DNA from: Nakaseomyces glabratus
Lineage: Eukaryota > Ascomycota > Saccharomycetes > Saccharomycetales > Saccharomycetaceae
Direction of reading: 5' to 3'
Assembly: GCF_010111755.1 (NCBI RefSeq)
Contig: NC_088963.1
Coordinates: 496,001 to 560,000, forward strand
Length of the DNA stretch: 64,000 bases
In this document: piece after piece, positions 1 to 9,954 of the stretch
How the letters are laid out: each line of letters starts with the position of its first letter
Numbering within the stretch: position 1 is the stretch's first letter
Notes under the pieces: model-generated
Database searches by the model: none
Told to the model about the DNA's origin: nothing
What the model saw: the letters and a program-made list of their open reading frames with translations, nothing else
Translations under genes and position numbers: made by a program

Positions 1-2571
1 GAACTACCACGAAAGTACATGAAGAAGCATTGGCTTTCAGTTACCATGCTACTAGTACCGGTAATGACTGCTGGTTGGTTAATTATTGGTCTGTTTGTAT
101 GGATTATCATTCCACACATCAACTTTCCAGCAGCTTTGTTAGTAAGTGCTTGTATCACTGCCACAGATCCTATTCTGGCACAGTCAGTGGTTTCAGGTAA
201 GTTTGCCAAAAAGGTGCCGGGGCATTTAAGAAATTTACTATCAGCTGAATCAGGTTGTAATGATGGTATGGCATTTCCATTCATTTATTTATCCCTTAAT
301 TTAGTTCTTCACCCAGGAAGAGGAGGACTTATTGTTAAAGATTGGATTTGTATAACAATCCTCTATGAATGTCTGTTTGGATGCATATTAGGTGTTGTGA
401 TAGGATACGTTGGTAGAATATCTATAAGATTTGCTGAAGAAAAGAACATTATAGACAGAGAATCATTTTTGGCTTTCTATGTGGTATTAGCTTTTATATG
501 TGCTGGTTTTGGTTCTTTATTAGGTGTTGATGACCTTCTTGTATCGTTTGCAGCCGGTGCTGCATTTGCATGGGATGGTTGGTTTTCTCAGAAAACTGAA
601 GAATCCAATGTGTCTACTGTTATTGATGTCTTGCTAAATTACGCCTATTTTATCTACTTTGGTGCCATTATCCCATGGGATCAATTTAACAATGGTGATA
701 TTGGTCTAAATGTCTGGAGACTGATCGTATTAGCAATTATTGTTATCTTCTTGCGTAGAATTCCAGCAGTTATGATTCTAAAACCTGTTATACCCGATAT
801 CAAATCATGGCGTGAGGCGTTATTTGTGGGCCATTTTGGGCCTATTGGTGTAGGCGCAATCTTTGCTGCTATTCTGGCTAGAGGTGAGCTTGAACATGAA
901 TTTCTGGAAGAACCCACTCCGTTAAATGTTGTTCCTCCAGAGGTGGAAACTGAACATTGGCAATTGATTGCCATTTTATGGCCAACGATTTGTTTCTTTA
1001 TCATCACATCTATCATTGTTCATGGTTCATCCGTTGCTGTGATAACACTAGGAAGACATTTGAATACTGTGACTTTGACTAAAACTTTTACCACCCATAC
1101 TACAAATGGGAATGGGAAATCATCTTGGATGCAAAGATTACCCTCACTTGATAAGAGTGGTAGATCATTTTCATTACACCGTGTGGATACGAGTGCCACA
1201 AATGAAACTATACACCATGAAACTGAACCTGATGAATTGAAACAGAATGATACCATGGAAGATTACAGTGGCGTCACAACTAGTGGCAAACCTGTAAGAG
1301 CAGCTGGTGGAATGCGGAGAAGGGTTACTAGGAAGAAGAAAAAGAGTAGAGGTAGAAAGCATGCCGAAAGACTGATGAGGAAGACTGAAAAACTAAACCC
1401 TATGTTCGGAGGCTATGATGATGAGCTAAATGATTTGGGTAGAGAAAAACTTCAATTAGAAAAGGAAGCTGAAGCTGGCACATTTGCACTAGGACGTAAA
1501 AACTGGCCAAATGCTGACAACGATGACGATGCCGATGGTTCACCACATACTGTGATTGGTACTAGTATAAGTGGCTCTGATCAATATGATGAGGAGAAAG
1601 TGGATTCTCGCCATTCTCTTGAAAGTACGCAATCTGAAAAAGAAAGGAAACTTGCTGAACTTAAAGAGCAAGAAGAAACTCCTCATGTTGCTTATGCAGA
1701 AGGGAACAAGATTATTTTTGAGAATAAACAAGGTGAAATTATTGATGAAGCTAAGCTAAATAGTCCATCTGATGAGGAGGCCCAGCAATCGTTCCGAAGC
1801 CCAAGTTCATTAAAGAAAACTAGAAGCAATGATTCTACAAGTAGAAGTATGACTAGTATGAATAGTCTGAAGAGAATTATTACTCCTCCATCTGTGAAAA
1901 AGGTACATTCACTAATTGATCGTAGTCATCCAAAGTATATTGCATACAAAATAGACAACCAATTAATTATTGAAGATGACGAAGGTGAAGTTTTGAGACG
2001 TTACAAGATCAATACCCATGATAAAGAAGAATCTAAAACATCTCCCAAAGTTCAAACTAGAAATGAAAGGAGCTCAAGTATTGTCTCTAGAGCTTTGTCT
2101 GCTGTTGGATTAAGAAATGGATCTAAAACTACTTTAGCATCTGATGAAGTAACTGGAGTAGCAGAAGGGGAAAGACAGTTCGTACTAACTCCAGTACCTA
2201 CACATATGTATGATCAGAATGAAAACCAAATCAACGAAGAAGATGAGGAAGGAACTAGTTATAGTGGGTCTGAAAATGATAATGAAGAAGAAAATTCTCA
2301 ATCTGATGACTCATATGAGTATGATAGCAATCAATTATCAGGTGAGGAGTCCAATGAAAGATCTGAGGATGAGGAAAGTGAAGATTATGATGAAGATAGT
2401 GATAATTATTCTGAAACTCAAATAGAAAGAGATCGTCGTCTAAATGCCCTTGGCCATATATCTTTACCTGCAGAAGCTGATGATGAGGAACCAGCTCCTT
2501 ATATTCCACAACTAGATCAAAATAATTCTAGAAATAAAATGAAATCCACATTCGCGAGGTTCAAGAAATAA
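1..2571 (+). CDS. NHA1: Plasma-membrane Na+(K+)/H+ antiporter Nha1, 5' end outside the window
   Basis: Exports sodium and potassium in exchange for protons across the plasma membrane, giving salt tolerance and helping set internal pH. The frame is open from base 1 (it begins E-L-P-R-K-Y), so the first Met inside the window, at base 19, is internal. About 856 residues are visible against 985 for S. cerevisiae Nha1, so roughly the first 130 residues, including the first membrane spans, are missing. The first third visible is a run of membrane helices. It contains the CPA1-antiporter core around T-A-T-D-P and S-A-E-S-G-C-N-D-G, where the acidic residues carry ions. The rest is a long hydrophilic cytoplasmic tail, basic (RRRVTRKKKK) then very acidic and serine-rich, as in fungal Nha1. 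It converges on SLS1 as in S. cerevisiae (YLR138W-YLR139C). Confidence 0.95.
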   Translation, partial: ELPRKYMKKHWLSVTMLLVPVMTAGWLIIGLFVWIIIPHINFPAALLVSACITATDPILAQSVVSGKFAKKVPGHLRNLLSAESGCNDGMAFPFIYLSLNLVLHPGRGGLIVKDWICITILYECLFGCILGVVIGYVGRISIRFAEEKNIIDRESFLAFYVVLAFICAGFGSLLGVDDLLVSFAAGAAFAWDGWFSQKTEESNVSTVIDVLLNYAYFIYFGAIIPWDQFNNGDIGLNVWRLIVLAIIVIFLRRIPAVMILKPVIPDIKSWREALFVGHFGPIGVGAIFAAILARGELEHEFLEEPTPLNVVPPEVETEHWQLIAILWPTICFFIITSIIVHGSSVAVITLGRHLNTVTLTKTFTTHTTNGNGKSSWMQRLPSLDKSGRSFSLHRVDTSATNETIHHETEPDELKQNDTMEDYSGVTTSGKPVRAAGGMRRRVTRKKKKSRGRKHAERLMRKTEKLNPMFGGYDDELNDLGREKLQLEKEAEAGTFALGRKNWPNADNDDDADGSPHTVIGTSISGSDQYDEEKVDSRHSLESTQSEKERKLAELKEQEETPHVAYAEGNKIIFENKQGEIIDEAKLNSPSDEEAQQSFRSPSSLKKTRSNDSTSRSMTSMNSLKRIITPPSVKKVHSLIDRSHPKYIAYKIDNQLIIEDDEGEVLRRYKINTHDKEESKTSPKVQTRNERSSSIVSRALSAVGLRNGSKTTLASDEVTGVAEGERQFVLTPVPTHMYDQNENQINEEDEEGTSYSGSENDNEEENSQSDDSYEYDSNQLSGEESNERSEDEESEDYDEDSDNYSETQIERDRRLNALGHISLPAEADDEEPAPYIPQLDQNNSRNKMKSTFARFKK

Positions 2572-2845
2572 TCCAGTCATCTCCTCTATTGCCAACAAGA
2601 AACTACCTACCTCAGCAATAACAATCCATTTCATATTCAATTTGAGCATTCAATCATTTAATATAATATAATACATAACCTTAATTTAAGCATCAAAAAA
2701 TATTTAGTGATAAAACCATTTTTTGCCCTAAATGTTTATCAGTTTTCTGATTATACTAAAAATTTAAATCATAAATTTATAATGCATTTTTATTTACAGA
2801 TATTGAACTACTAATATTTACTAATCATAGTTTTGAAACGAAGTC

Positions 2846-4981
2846 TCATATCTTTTTTTTTCCAAATTCTAATGACTGCTGTATAAAATTGGAGAAATCG
2901 TTGTAATCAGGATTATCATCACATATCAAGTCAATTCTATTTGTCTGGCCACCACGAGCACCTCCGTTAATGTTTGAGTATTGCACCAGAAATCTGTCCC
3001 GAAATTTAAGCCTTGTAATGCGATGTCGATAAGTGTTCACAAAATCATAGCGGACTTGCACGGTGCCCTCTTCTTCCGTTGGGATATTAACACAAACGCT
3101 GTTACCTAACAACATCTTGTTACCTTGACCAAAATCTAATTTAGCTTGATCAACATAGTGTTTTAATTCATCTTGTCCTTCAAGCCATTGTCCTGGATCG
3201 TCATTTTCCAACGACGGATTGAGGGAAACTACTGCATCACTTACAATTTTGAAATCAAAGGGATGCTGAGGTGCTTCTAACATAACTGCCTTCTCAGAAA
3301 CTGAGAAAATACAGTCCATCGAGGCCTTAATTGCATTATCTCGGTCATCAAGTTCAAACCATAATTCCATGTTAGGTGGATAACTCTTAATCCCGGGTGG
3401 TATTGATGATAAATCTGGTTTGAATTTCAACTGAACATAATAATCATCGTTTTCTCCAAGAACAGATAGATCCCCCTCATGTGTTTCTTCAAAATATGGT
3501 AGATCCATTAGAAAATTAGAAATTGTTGGTATACGTGGTAAAAATGTTCTTATCATTGAGTTTCCAGCTTTCAAAAGCTGTCCCATGGTAACACTAATTA
3601 CATGTTGCCTAGTTCCCTTCACAGGCAAGAGTTTTTGCTTCAAGGAAATATTCTTATCAGTTAGGAAGTCATAAATCCTTTTGACATCCAGCATTTCAAT
3701 TGTGGGAGGATACTCGAGTTTATCAGTTTTGCCTAACAATTTATTTTCTGGCAACTGTAATCTATACCACAGTTTATTTTTGTCTAACCAATTGAACGAA
3801 TCCATGTCTGTGTATGGATATTCCTTACACTTTTCCTTCATACATTTATCACCTGTGGTGATATATTCTTCTTGTACATGTGGCGTGTACTTACTTGCCC
3901 AAGTCAGATATAGCTTTGCTGTATCAATTCTCTTTTTTCCAAAAGCAGAGATGTTGTACTGTTTTTCTTCAGAACTATCGGAGATTAAATCAATATAAAC
4001 ACTAGCTTGTTTTTGCACCAAATCGATTATTTGTTCAACATTCATATCTCCGTCCAGTTTACCGTCTATAGAATGATCTCTAATCAACTTTTCAATTGGC
4101 ACTATTTCAGTTTTCACATTCTCTAAAATTCTATTGAGAGAAATTTCCACATACCTAATAACATTCGCCGATGCCCTGATTATGATTTTGTTTTCTTCTG
4201 GAGCTACTGCCAAAATTGCACCTATCCTAGCTAAATTATGTAGTATTTTACCATTGTCTGTGAGCAAAAGAAGGTAAGTATCTCTAGTCTTGATATCCAG
4301 CTCGCGCTCTATAATTAGATCATCTTTTTCATTTATGTTTTCATCCACCTGACATTGCCAGTATTCATTCATAATCTTTTTTATAATAAATGCCTTTGAC
4401 TTCTTGAAAAGAGACGGGCCGAACATCTTCTTGGAATATGCCCTCAATTGGTTGACAGTGTAAGCTGATTTCAGCAAATTCTCCAGCTGTTCATATCTTT
4501 TTTGAGACATGATAGGTTTTACAGGCTTTTGATAACCAATAGCTTTCACAGCTTGTTCTTCAGATACGGTACTTCTGAATACCATCAACTTCCGACGTTT
4601 CTGGTCTATTTCCTCTAAGACAGTGTCAGTCAGTTTTTCTTTATCTTCCTCTTTGCTACCATTTGTACTAATTCCGAGATCAACACCTTCCAGTATAGAT
4701 AACTTGGTCCTAGGGGCACTTATTGGTCTATTATGTCGTGTAATTAAACTATCAGTTGTTGTATGTGTATTTGCATGATCTGTTACAGGGCCTCTTCGCC
4801 TTCTCTTAAAAGAGGTAACTTGTCCAGGGTTTAGCACCACAATCTTTTGTTTCTCAGGCATCTTCTTCTTACCCCTAGTCGATAATAGCTTCTCTTTCAG
4901 CGAATCATCGCTGTAGAGTCTTATCCTCGTCCTAAACGCCGGCAGTATCCGCTTTCGCAGTAATGGCAAAGCTCTCAGCAT
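2846..4981 (-). CDS. SLS1: Mitochondrial inner-membrane protein Sls1 (couples mitochondrial transcription and translation)
   Basis: Sls1 links the mitochondrial RNA polymerase, through Nam1, to translation at the inner membrane and is needed for respiratory growth. The 711-residue product starts with a typical mitochondrial presequence: Arg and Leu rich, no acidic residues for the first 23 positions (MLRALPLLRKRILPAFRTR). A basic linker follows, then a long body with no catalytic motif I recognise. S. cerevisiae Sls1 is 643 residues, so this one is somewhat longer. The call rests mainly on position between NHA1 and RRN5 (YLR138W, YLR139C, YLR141W order) plus the presequence and general character. 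It is transcribed divergently from RRN5. Confidence 0.85.
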   Translation of the reverse strand: MLRALPLLRKRILPAFRTRIRLYSDDSLKEKLLSTRGKKKMPEKQKIVVLNPGQVTSFKRRRRGPVTDHANTHTTTDSLITRHNRPISAPRTKLSILEGVDLGISTNGSKEEDKEKLTDTVLEEIDQKRRKLMVFRSTVSEEQAVKAIGYQKPVKPIMSQKRYEQLENLLKSAYTVNQLRAYSKKMFGPSLFKKSKAFIIKKIMNEYWQCQVDENINEKDDLIIERELDIKTRDTYLLLLTDNGKILHNLARIGAILAVAPEENKIIIRASANVIRYVEISLNRILENVKTEIVPIEKLIRDHSIDGKLDGDMNVEQIIDLVQKQASVYIDLISDSSEEKQYNISAFGKKRIDTAKLYLTWASKYTPHVQEEYITTGDKCMKEKCKEYPYTDMDSFNWLDKNKLWYRLQLPENKLLGKTDKLEYPPTIEMLDVKRIYDFLTDKNISLKQKLLPVKGTRQHVISVTMGQLLKAGNSMIRTFLPRIPTISNFLMDLPYFEETHEGDLSVLGENDDYYVQLKFKPDLSSIPPGIKSYPPNMELWFELDDRDNAIKASMDCIFSVSEKAVMLEAPQHPFDFKIVSDAVVSLNPSLENDDPGQWLEGQDELKHYVDQAKLDFGQGNKMLLGNSVCVNIPTEEEGTVQVRYDFVNTYRHRITRLKFRDRFLVQYSNINGGARGGQTNRIDLICDDNPDYNDFSNFIQQSLEFGKKKI

Positions 4982-5435
4982 TGTGAGACAACTTGCTAGT
5001 AGATATGAACCAACTGTTTGATGGAGAGTGCTATTTGAGTCACTGAGTAATACTTAAAGCAATGTCAAAACTGGGTCTAAGGAACCGTGAAGAAAATGTG
5101 TGGGAAAGCCTGACGCAGTAAAGTAGTGAACAGCAGGTAAACGCTATTGCTAGGTAGCAACAAGGATGTTTAATAATGTGAATTGGCTGTTAGATGTGGG
5201 TTATTATGAAACCTTTGAAGCTAGACTATTAGTTTGACTATCTCCTGCCTCTCTTTTGCAAAAAAATTACATCAAAAAATTTAAAGCTGAATTGAAATCG
5301 CAGATGCGATGTGATGCGATGAGATGAGACGGGTTAGTCCTTGAACCATTATAAGTCATTGATCTAGCAATTATAGAACCCTAGGATTTCAGCAGACACA
5401 GCACGCCATTGGATATATGATACTGTAGTAGTACG
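4982..5435. promoter_or_regulatory. Divergent SLS1/RRN5 promoter with a PAC motif
   Basis: This 454-base gap separates two divergent start codons. GCGATGAG, the PAC core of ribosome-biogenesis promoters, is at 5316-5323, about 110 bases before the RRN5 ATG, inside a degenerate run of GATGCGAT-like units from 5301 to 5330. An A/T-rich AAAAAATTTAAAG just upstream (about 5273-5285) resembles the RRPE motif. Because RRN5 supports Pol I transcription, the motifs probably serve RRN5. Nothing distinctive is seen on the SLS1 side. Confidence 0.6.
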
Positions 5436-7127
5436 ATGAGTGACGACAGGACGCATAAGAAGCAGAAGAGGATACGAGTACGAACGGATGTGGTAGCTGA
5501 TTATTTTGATCTGTACAACAGGGAGGTGCGGCGTGTGCTGATGCCTGAGTTTGGGCTCACGGAGGAGCTAACGCGGTCGAAGGTGCATGTGAACTCAAGA
5601 GTACGATGTCTTGAGCCGGATCATTTTAGCGGGCAAGTACTACGCCGTGATGATTACGATGATTATGATGATGACAACGACGAGGAGCATGATGACAGTG
5701 AATCGGACGGTGATTATACAACAGATGATGAAGTAGAGCCAGCTGAGGATGACGACATGGGGACTGAGTGGACTCGTTATGAGAAGGAGCAGTTCTTCTA
5801 CTGCATGTCGCGGTACAGCATACATCGAGTCGATGAGTGGTGTCAGACGTTTACGAACAAGAGCAAGTACGAAATATTGGTATACTACCAAGTGCTGCGG
5901 TCCAACCTCGAGCAATTGAAGACCACGCGGTACAAGCGTCTTCTTCCGCGGTCTCGATTTCCGATAGCCTATGAGATGAGTCCGGAGTTTATCAGGCTGG
6001 AAGAAATGCTGTGTGAGCAAGTGAACGATGTTGTGCTACATAAAGCTGGAAGTGACGAAGGTAGCGTCGAAGATAACGAGGATAGCATAATAGACATCGA
6101 GAAGTGGAACGCACGGTGGGAGCCTCTCTATGCCAACACCCATATCGAGGAGCTGCGGCCCATCAGCATAGAGCCGCTGCCGATAGCACCAGAGGCGATC
6201 CGATATCTCACGGAGCTAGTCAAACGACACACAAGGAAGCTACTGTGGCACAGTGTCCTGCCCTCTCTCGAGTCGGCACGGATATCCAAAGCTGCTCTCC
6301 TGGGGAGACAGGCTGAAAAGAGACAAGCTGAGAAGAGACCTCTGGCAGAAGAAGACATTATTGAGATACAGGCACACCCTAGGAAGAAGCACCACAGGGA
6401 CTACTACCCGCACGAGATAACTCGGGAGGATGTTTTGCAAGCGGTGATCACGTTGAAACAAGAGGGCAGCACACAGACATACCCGCTTACGCTAGGCGAG
6501 TGTGTGCTGGACACAATAAAGAAGTACGAGATAGAGACGAGCACCCAGGGCCGTCTGTTCCACAGCAAGGACATCGCCAAGCAGAGCGTGCTGTCGAACC
6601 TAGTGAGCTCACACCAGAGACACCACAACGCAGAGGACGACTCAGCGCTGGCACTGACAGGGGAGCTGGCGACCCGCTACTACGACGGCATCAGCTACAT
6701 GGACCGCAAGTACATGAGCCGCATGAACCGCCTGCTCACATCCACATATGCGGACTCAGAACTCTGGCACGTGACCGAATCTACAACCGCATCGCAAGGC
6801 CCACCTGACTTGTTCGTACAATACTACTCACACAGCGTCCCCACCCCGCACGAAAACAACGTGACGGAGAAGCTTGCCCTTCAGCTCCACGACACGCAGC
6901 TGGCGAACGCGGTGCTGGACAACCCTTGCGAAGTGGCGCTGGCGTGCGAGGAGTCCCGCAGGTTGGACCTGGAGGACCTCGCCCGGTCACGTAAGCACGA
7001 GAACATGCTGCTGCGGTACCTGGTCGGTGTCAGCGAGCGGGCCCAACCTATGCGCGTCATCACAGACCAAACGCGGTCCACCGCCGTCTCAAACAAACTC
7101 CTACAATGGTTCCAGGTATCCCCCTAG
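5436..7127 (+). CDS. RRN5: Pol I upstream activating factor (UAF) subunit Rrn5
   Basis: Rrn5 is a subunit of the UAF complex that binds the rDNA upstream element and recruits RNA polymerase I. The diagnostic stretch is a SANT/Myb-like segment at about residues 110-150, containing F-Y-C-M-S-R-Y-S-I-H-R-V-D-E-W, which is nearly identical to the yeast protein. The N-terminus also keeps the L-Y-N-R-E-V and S-K-V-H-V motifs. At 563 residues it is much longer than S. cerevisiae Rrn5 (363). Part of the extra length is an Asp/Glu-rich insert (about residues 70-107) just before the SANT segment and an extended C-terminal half. The second half of the gene is clearly more GC-rich than most of the window, with G or C at most third codon positions. 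It lies between SLS1 and PUT1 as in S. cerevisiae (YLR141W). Confidence 0.93.
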   Translation: MSDDRTHKKQKRIRVRTDVVADYFDLYNREVRRVLMPEFGLTEELTRSKVHVNSRVRCLEPDHFSGQVLRRDDYDDYDDDNDEEHDDSESDGDYTTDDEVEPAEDDDMGTEWTRYEKEQFFYCMSRYSIHRVDEWCQTFTNKSKYEILVYYQVLRSNLEQLKTTRYKRLLPRSRFPIAYEMSPEFIRLEEMLCEQVNDVVLHKAGSDEGSVEDNEDSIIDIEKWNARWEPLYANTHIEELRPISIEPLPIAPEAIRYLTELVKRHTRKLLWHSVLPSLESARISKAALLGRQAEKRQAEKRPLAEEDIIEIQAHPRKKHHRDYYPHEITREDVLQAVITLKQEGSTQTYPLTLGECVLDTIKKYEIETSTQGRLFHSKDIAKQSVLSNLVSSHQRHHNAEDDSALALTGELATRYYDGISYMDRKYMSRMNRLLTSTYADSELWHVTESTTASQGPPDLFVQYYSHSVPTPHENNVTEKLALQLHDTQLANAVLDNPCEVALACEESRRLDLEDLARSRKHENMLLRYLVGVSERAQPMRVITDQTRSTAVSNKLLQWFQVSP

Positions 7128-7999
7128 ATATGGGGAAAGCAAAGATTAGATACGTGAGATACAGGGAATCTAGCACCCACTGCCTTCAGTTATCTCAATT
7201 CGAGTTATCTCAATTTTGAGTTATCTCAATTTGAATTGTCTCAATGACACTCAGTTCTCTTTCTACAACTGATTACATCCCCCCCTACCCATCTCCAGCC
7301 TCCAGCCTAATACACCTCGAGATATACGGGAGTCGACCTCCGAATAGTCCTCGAGAAACTGCTAAACTCGGAGATCGCTATCCGAGGTGCGCATAATAGA
7401 GTGTGTGCACTGGGTACGCCCTTAGATCGCCTGCAGAGATGTTAGAAATCCCCCCCATTCCCCTAATATAAGCAAGACTACTTAGACGAACCTGCAGCAA
7501 TACGGAGTAAGAGCAGTAGAAGCAGTACAACGCAGTAGAAGCAGTAAACGCAGGCAGGACAATAAAAGAACAATGCAGACCACAGAATGTGCCGTAGGTG
7601 AGATAAGTGATTTGAGATTTCCTGCGGTGATAACTAGGGGAGTGAGGGGCGGCCCAGTTGTTACTGGATTTCTCGGGGTGGGAGATCCGAATTTGGCTCA
7701 GATAGCAGCGCACGGGGGAGATCGGATGGGATTGCTGATAGCGAACAGTAGATAAACAAAGCTGCTGCGGCGATAATGTGCAGGTGCTACAGCCCTCAAG
7801 TTCGCTTTCCATCTTTGCTAAAAATCGCTCTCGGGGGTCGATCCCCGGGCCCGGCGATGACTATCCTGGGCATCCCCCCCATACATATAAAAGGGCAGTA
7901 GTCTGAGAACCAACAAAGGTATCACAAGCGTCACAAGTATCACAAGTATTACACAAATACCACTAAGAACAACTAACAACTAACAACTAACAAAAATAT
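7128..7999 (+). promoter_or_regulatory. PUT1 upstream region with four CGG-N10-CCG (Put3-type) sites
   Basis: Four perfect CGG-N10-CCG sites lie at 7327-7342, 7369-7384, 7674-7689 and 7832-7847, and a near match (CGG-N10-CCT) at 7852-7867. That is the half-site spacing bound by the Zn2Cys6 activator Put3, which switches on proline use. The 7832 site is close to a perfect palindrome (CGGGGGTCGATCCCCG). A TATA-like TATAAAAG is at about 7887. The 5' leader has repeats of AACTAAC and of TCACAAGTA-like units. A 60-codon frame at 7573-7755 overlaps the third site and has no recognisable features; I do not call it. Confidence 0.7.
7188..7246. repeat. Short tandem repeat, unit about 16 bases (AGTTATCTCAATTTTG)
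   Basis: Three consecutive 15-16 base units begin at 7188, 7203 and 7219, with a degenerate fourth at 7235-7246. It lies just past the RRN5 stop codon, probably in its 3' untranslated region. No function is visible. Confidence 0.75.
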
Positions 8000-9409
8000 A
8001 TGCTAAGAATCTACCGTCCCAGAGTTATGGCTATTGCCAGAAGATATGTCTCGCAGACTGCGCAGACCAGCAACGCTATGGTCGCTGATACCACTGATCC
8101 CATGATGAACCCTATGCAGCCCAAGTTGAGTAGCCACTCGCAGCTGCCACCCAGCAGTGTCGCTTACTTGAAGACGCTGTCTCGTGCTGAGGTTTTCTCG
8201 CTGGGGATGATAGGGCTGGCCACCACCAGCAAGCCTGTGCTAAACCTTGTGATCAAGCTGTTCCCATATGTGCCTATGCCTTTGATCAAGATGTTTGTGT
8301 CCCGTCTGTACTGTGGTGGTGACAACATCAACGAGGTCAAGACCTTCGGCGAGAAATTGCAGAAAAGAGGCATCTCGAACATGATGCTGTCCCTAACCAT
8401 AGAGGATTCCGAAGGTACAAAGAACATCGATATCAACTACATTGTCGAGGAGACTATCAAGTCCGTGCACGGCGTGCTAAAACCAAACCTGGTCAACCAG
8501 CTGGAGAAGTGCGGCAACGACGCGAAGAAGATCAACGAGATCGCCCCGGGTTACATCGCTTTGAAACCTTCTGCACTGGTGTCTAACCCACATGACGTGC
8601 TAATGAACTTCAACAACCCAGACCCTCACTGGGTCGCACAACGCGAGAAGCTGATCGACAACTGCTCTAGAATCGCCCAGGAGATTTACGACTTGAACAA
8701 CGACTTGCTTAAGAAGTACCCTTCTAGAACAGCTCCATTCTGCGTCGCTACCATCGACGCTGAGAAGTACGACCTGCAAAACAGCGGGGTCTACGAACTA
8801 CAAAGAATTCTGTTCCAGAAATTCAACAAGCTAAGCTCCCCAATGGTTTCCGTGATTGGTACTTGGCAACTATACTTGGTCGACTCCGCAGCACAACTTG
8901 CTCGCGAACACGCAAGAGCTATGAAGGAAGGTTACAAGTTGGGTGTCAAATTAGTTAGAGGCGCTTATATCCACTCTGAGACAAAGCGCGACTCTATCAT
9001 CTTCAAAACTAAAGAAGGCACAGACGAAAACTACGATGCGGTCATGACCACTGTTATCCAAGACCTTTTAAAGAATGGTACCAAATCCTACTATGGTCAC
9101 TTGGTCGTCGCATCTCACAATTATGGGTCTCAGATGCTGGCTACCAAAATCTTGAAAGATGCTCCAGAAAATGTCGGTAAGGCCAATATCGTCCTTGGAC
9201 AATTGCTAGGTATGTCAGACAACGTCACTCACGATTTGATCACCAAGCATGGCGCAAAGAACATTATTAAGTACGTCCCATGGGGTCCTCCATTGGAAAC
9301 TAAGGACTATCTATTGAGAAGATTACAAGAAAACGGTGATGCAGTTAAGTCAGACAATGGTTTCCCACTAGTGAAGGCAGTAATTAAATCACTCTTCTCT
9401 AGGGCTTGA
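8000..9409 (+). CDS. PUT1: Mitochondrial proline dehydrogenase
   Basis: FAD-linked enzyme that oxidises proline to pyrroline-5-carboxylate in mitochondria, the first step in using proline as a nitrogen source. The 469-residue product (S. cerevisiae Put1 is 476) has a basic presequence ([18 protein letters not shown]), then the PRODH barrel. Family signatures are visible: K-L-V-R-G-A-Y-I near residue 315, and [10 protein letters not shown] followed by Y-L-L-R-R-L-Q-E-N near residue 424, where the paired arginines hold the substrate carboxylate. Codon use at the 5' end is GC-rich and falls off toward the 3' end. The upstream cluster of Put3-type sites fits proline induction. It is the YLR142W orthologue in conserved position. 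Confidence 0.97.
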   Translation: MLRIYRPRVMAIARRYVSQTAQTSNAMVADTTDPMMNPMQPKLSSHSQLPPSSVAYLKTLSRAEVFSLGMIGLATTSKPVLNLVIKLFPYVPMPLIKMFVSRLYCGGDNINEVKTFGEKLQKRGISNMMLSLTIEDSEGTKNIDINYIVEETIKSVHGVLKPNLVNQLEKCGNDAKKINEIAPGYIALKPSALVSNPHDVLMNFNNPDPHWVAQREKLIDNCSRIAQEIYDLNNDLLKKYPSRTAPFCVATIDAEKYDLQNSGVYELQRILFQKFNKLSSPMVSVIGTWQLYLVDSAAQLAREHARAMKEGYKLGVKLVRGAYIHSETKRDSIIFKTKEGTDENYDAVMTTVIQDLLKNGTKSYYGHLVVASHNYGSQMLATKILKDAPENVGKANIVLGQLLGMSDNVTHDLITKHGAKNIIKYVPWGPPLETKDYLLRRLQENGDAVKSDNGFPLVKAVIKSLFSRA

Positions 9410-9954
9410 GAGCTGATGTCAAGACTCTTTACGCACTTCATTTCGAAATTCCATTGTGTTTTTCTATGGTTGTTAAATTCTAACTACCAATTGTATTCTG
9501 AAAAGTTATTTTAACCATGCATTGAGTGCTTCTATTCAGGACACTCACCTTGTGATACGACTGTAAGTACCAAGGCAATCACTTTTTTTTTTTATAAAGC
9601 ATTAATGTTTGCTCTTATTATACCACATTTGTTTTCTTTATCCCTTACCTTATACTGTAAACTCATTTTTACAGTAGGCTTTACCTTTATATACACTCCC
9701 GAACTTAAAGAAATTTTGATAATTTATATATAGAACTATTTATATCCTTATAACCATTAATATTTTATTCATGAAACTTACACAAACTTTCAACTTCTTT
9801 TTAGTAAAAAGATCAGAGGCCATCTCTTGGAAGCTCTTTTTTCAAGTATCAAAAGAAAATGAGATGAGTTCCGTTATACATACCTATAAATGCACAATAA
9901 TAACTACTAGACTCTACTCAAAACCAAGCATAAAAAAACACAAGCGTGTGATAG
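9410..9954. other. PUT1-DPH6 intergenic region
   Basis: 545 bases of AT-rich sequence holding the PUT1 3' end and the DPH6 promoter. A T10 run sits at about 9583-9592 and TATATA-like stretches at about 9725. An open frame at 9771-10001 runs into the DPH6 start in another frame and looks fortuitous. No specific regulatory motif was recognised. Confidence 0.5.

Noticed and set aside
7573..7755. 60-codon open frame upstream of PUT1
   Set aside because: No family features; it overlaps a Put3-type site in a GC-rich stretch where stop codons are rare.
7378..7812. 144-codon minus-strand open frame in the PUT1 promoter
   Set aside because: It covers three of the four CGG-N10-CCG sites and has no protein-like conservation visible; the GC-rich composition explains its length.
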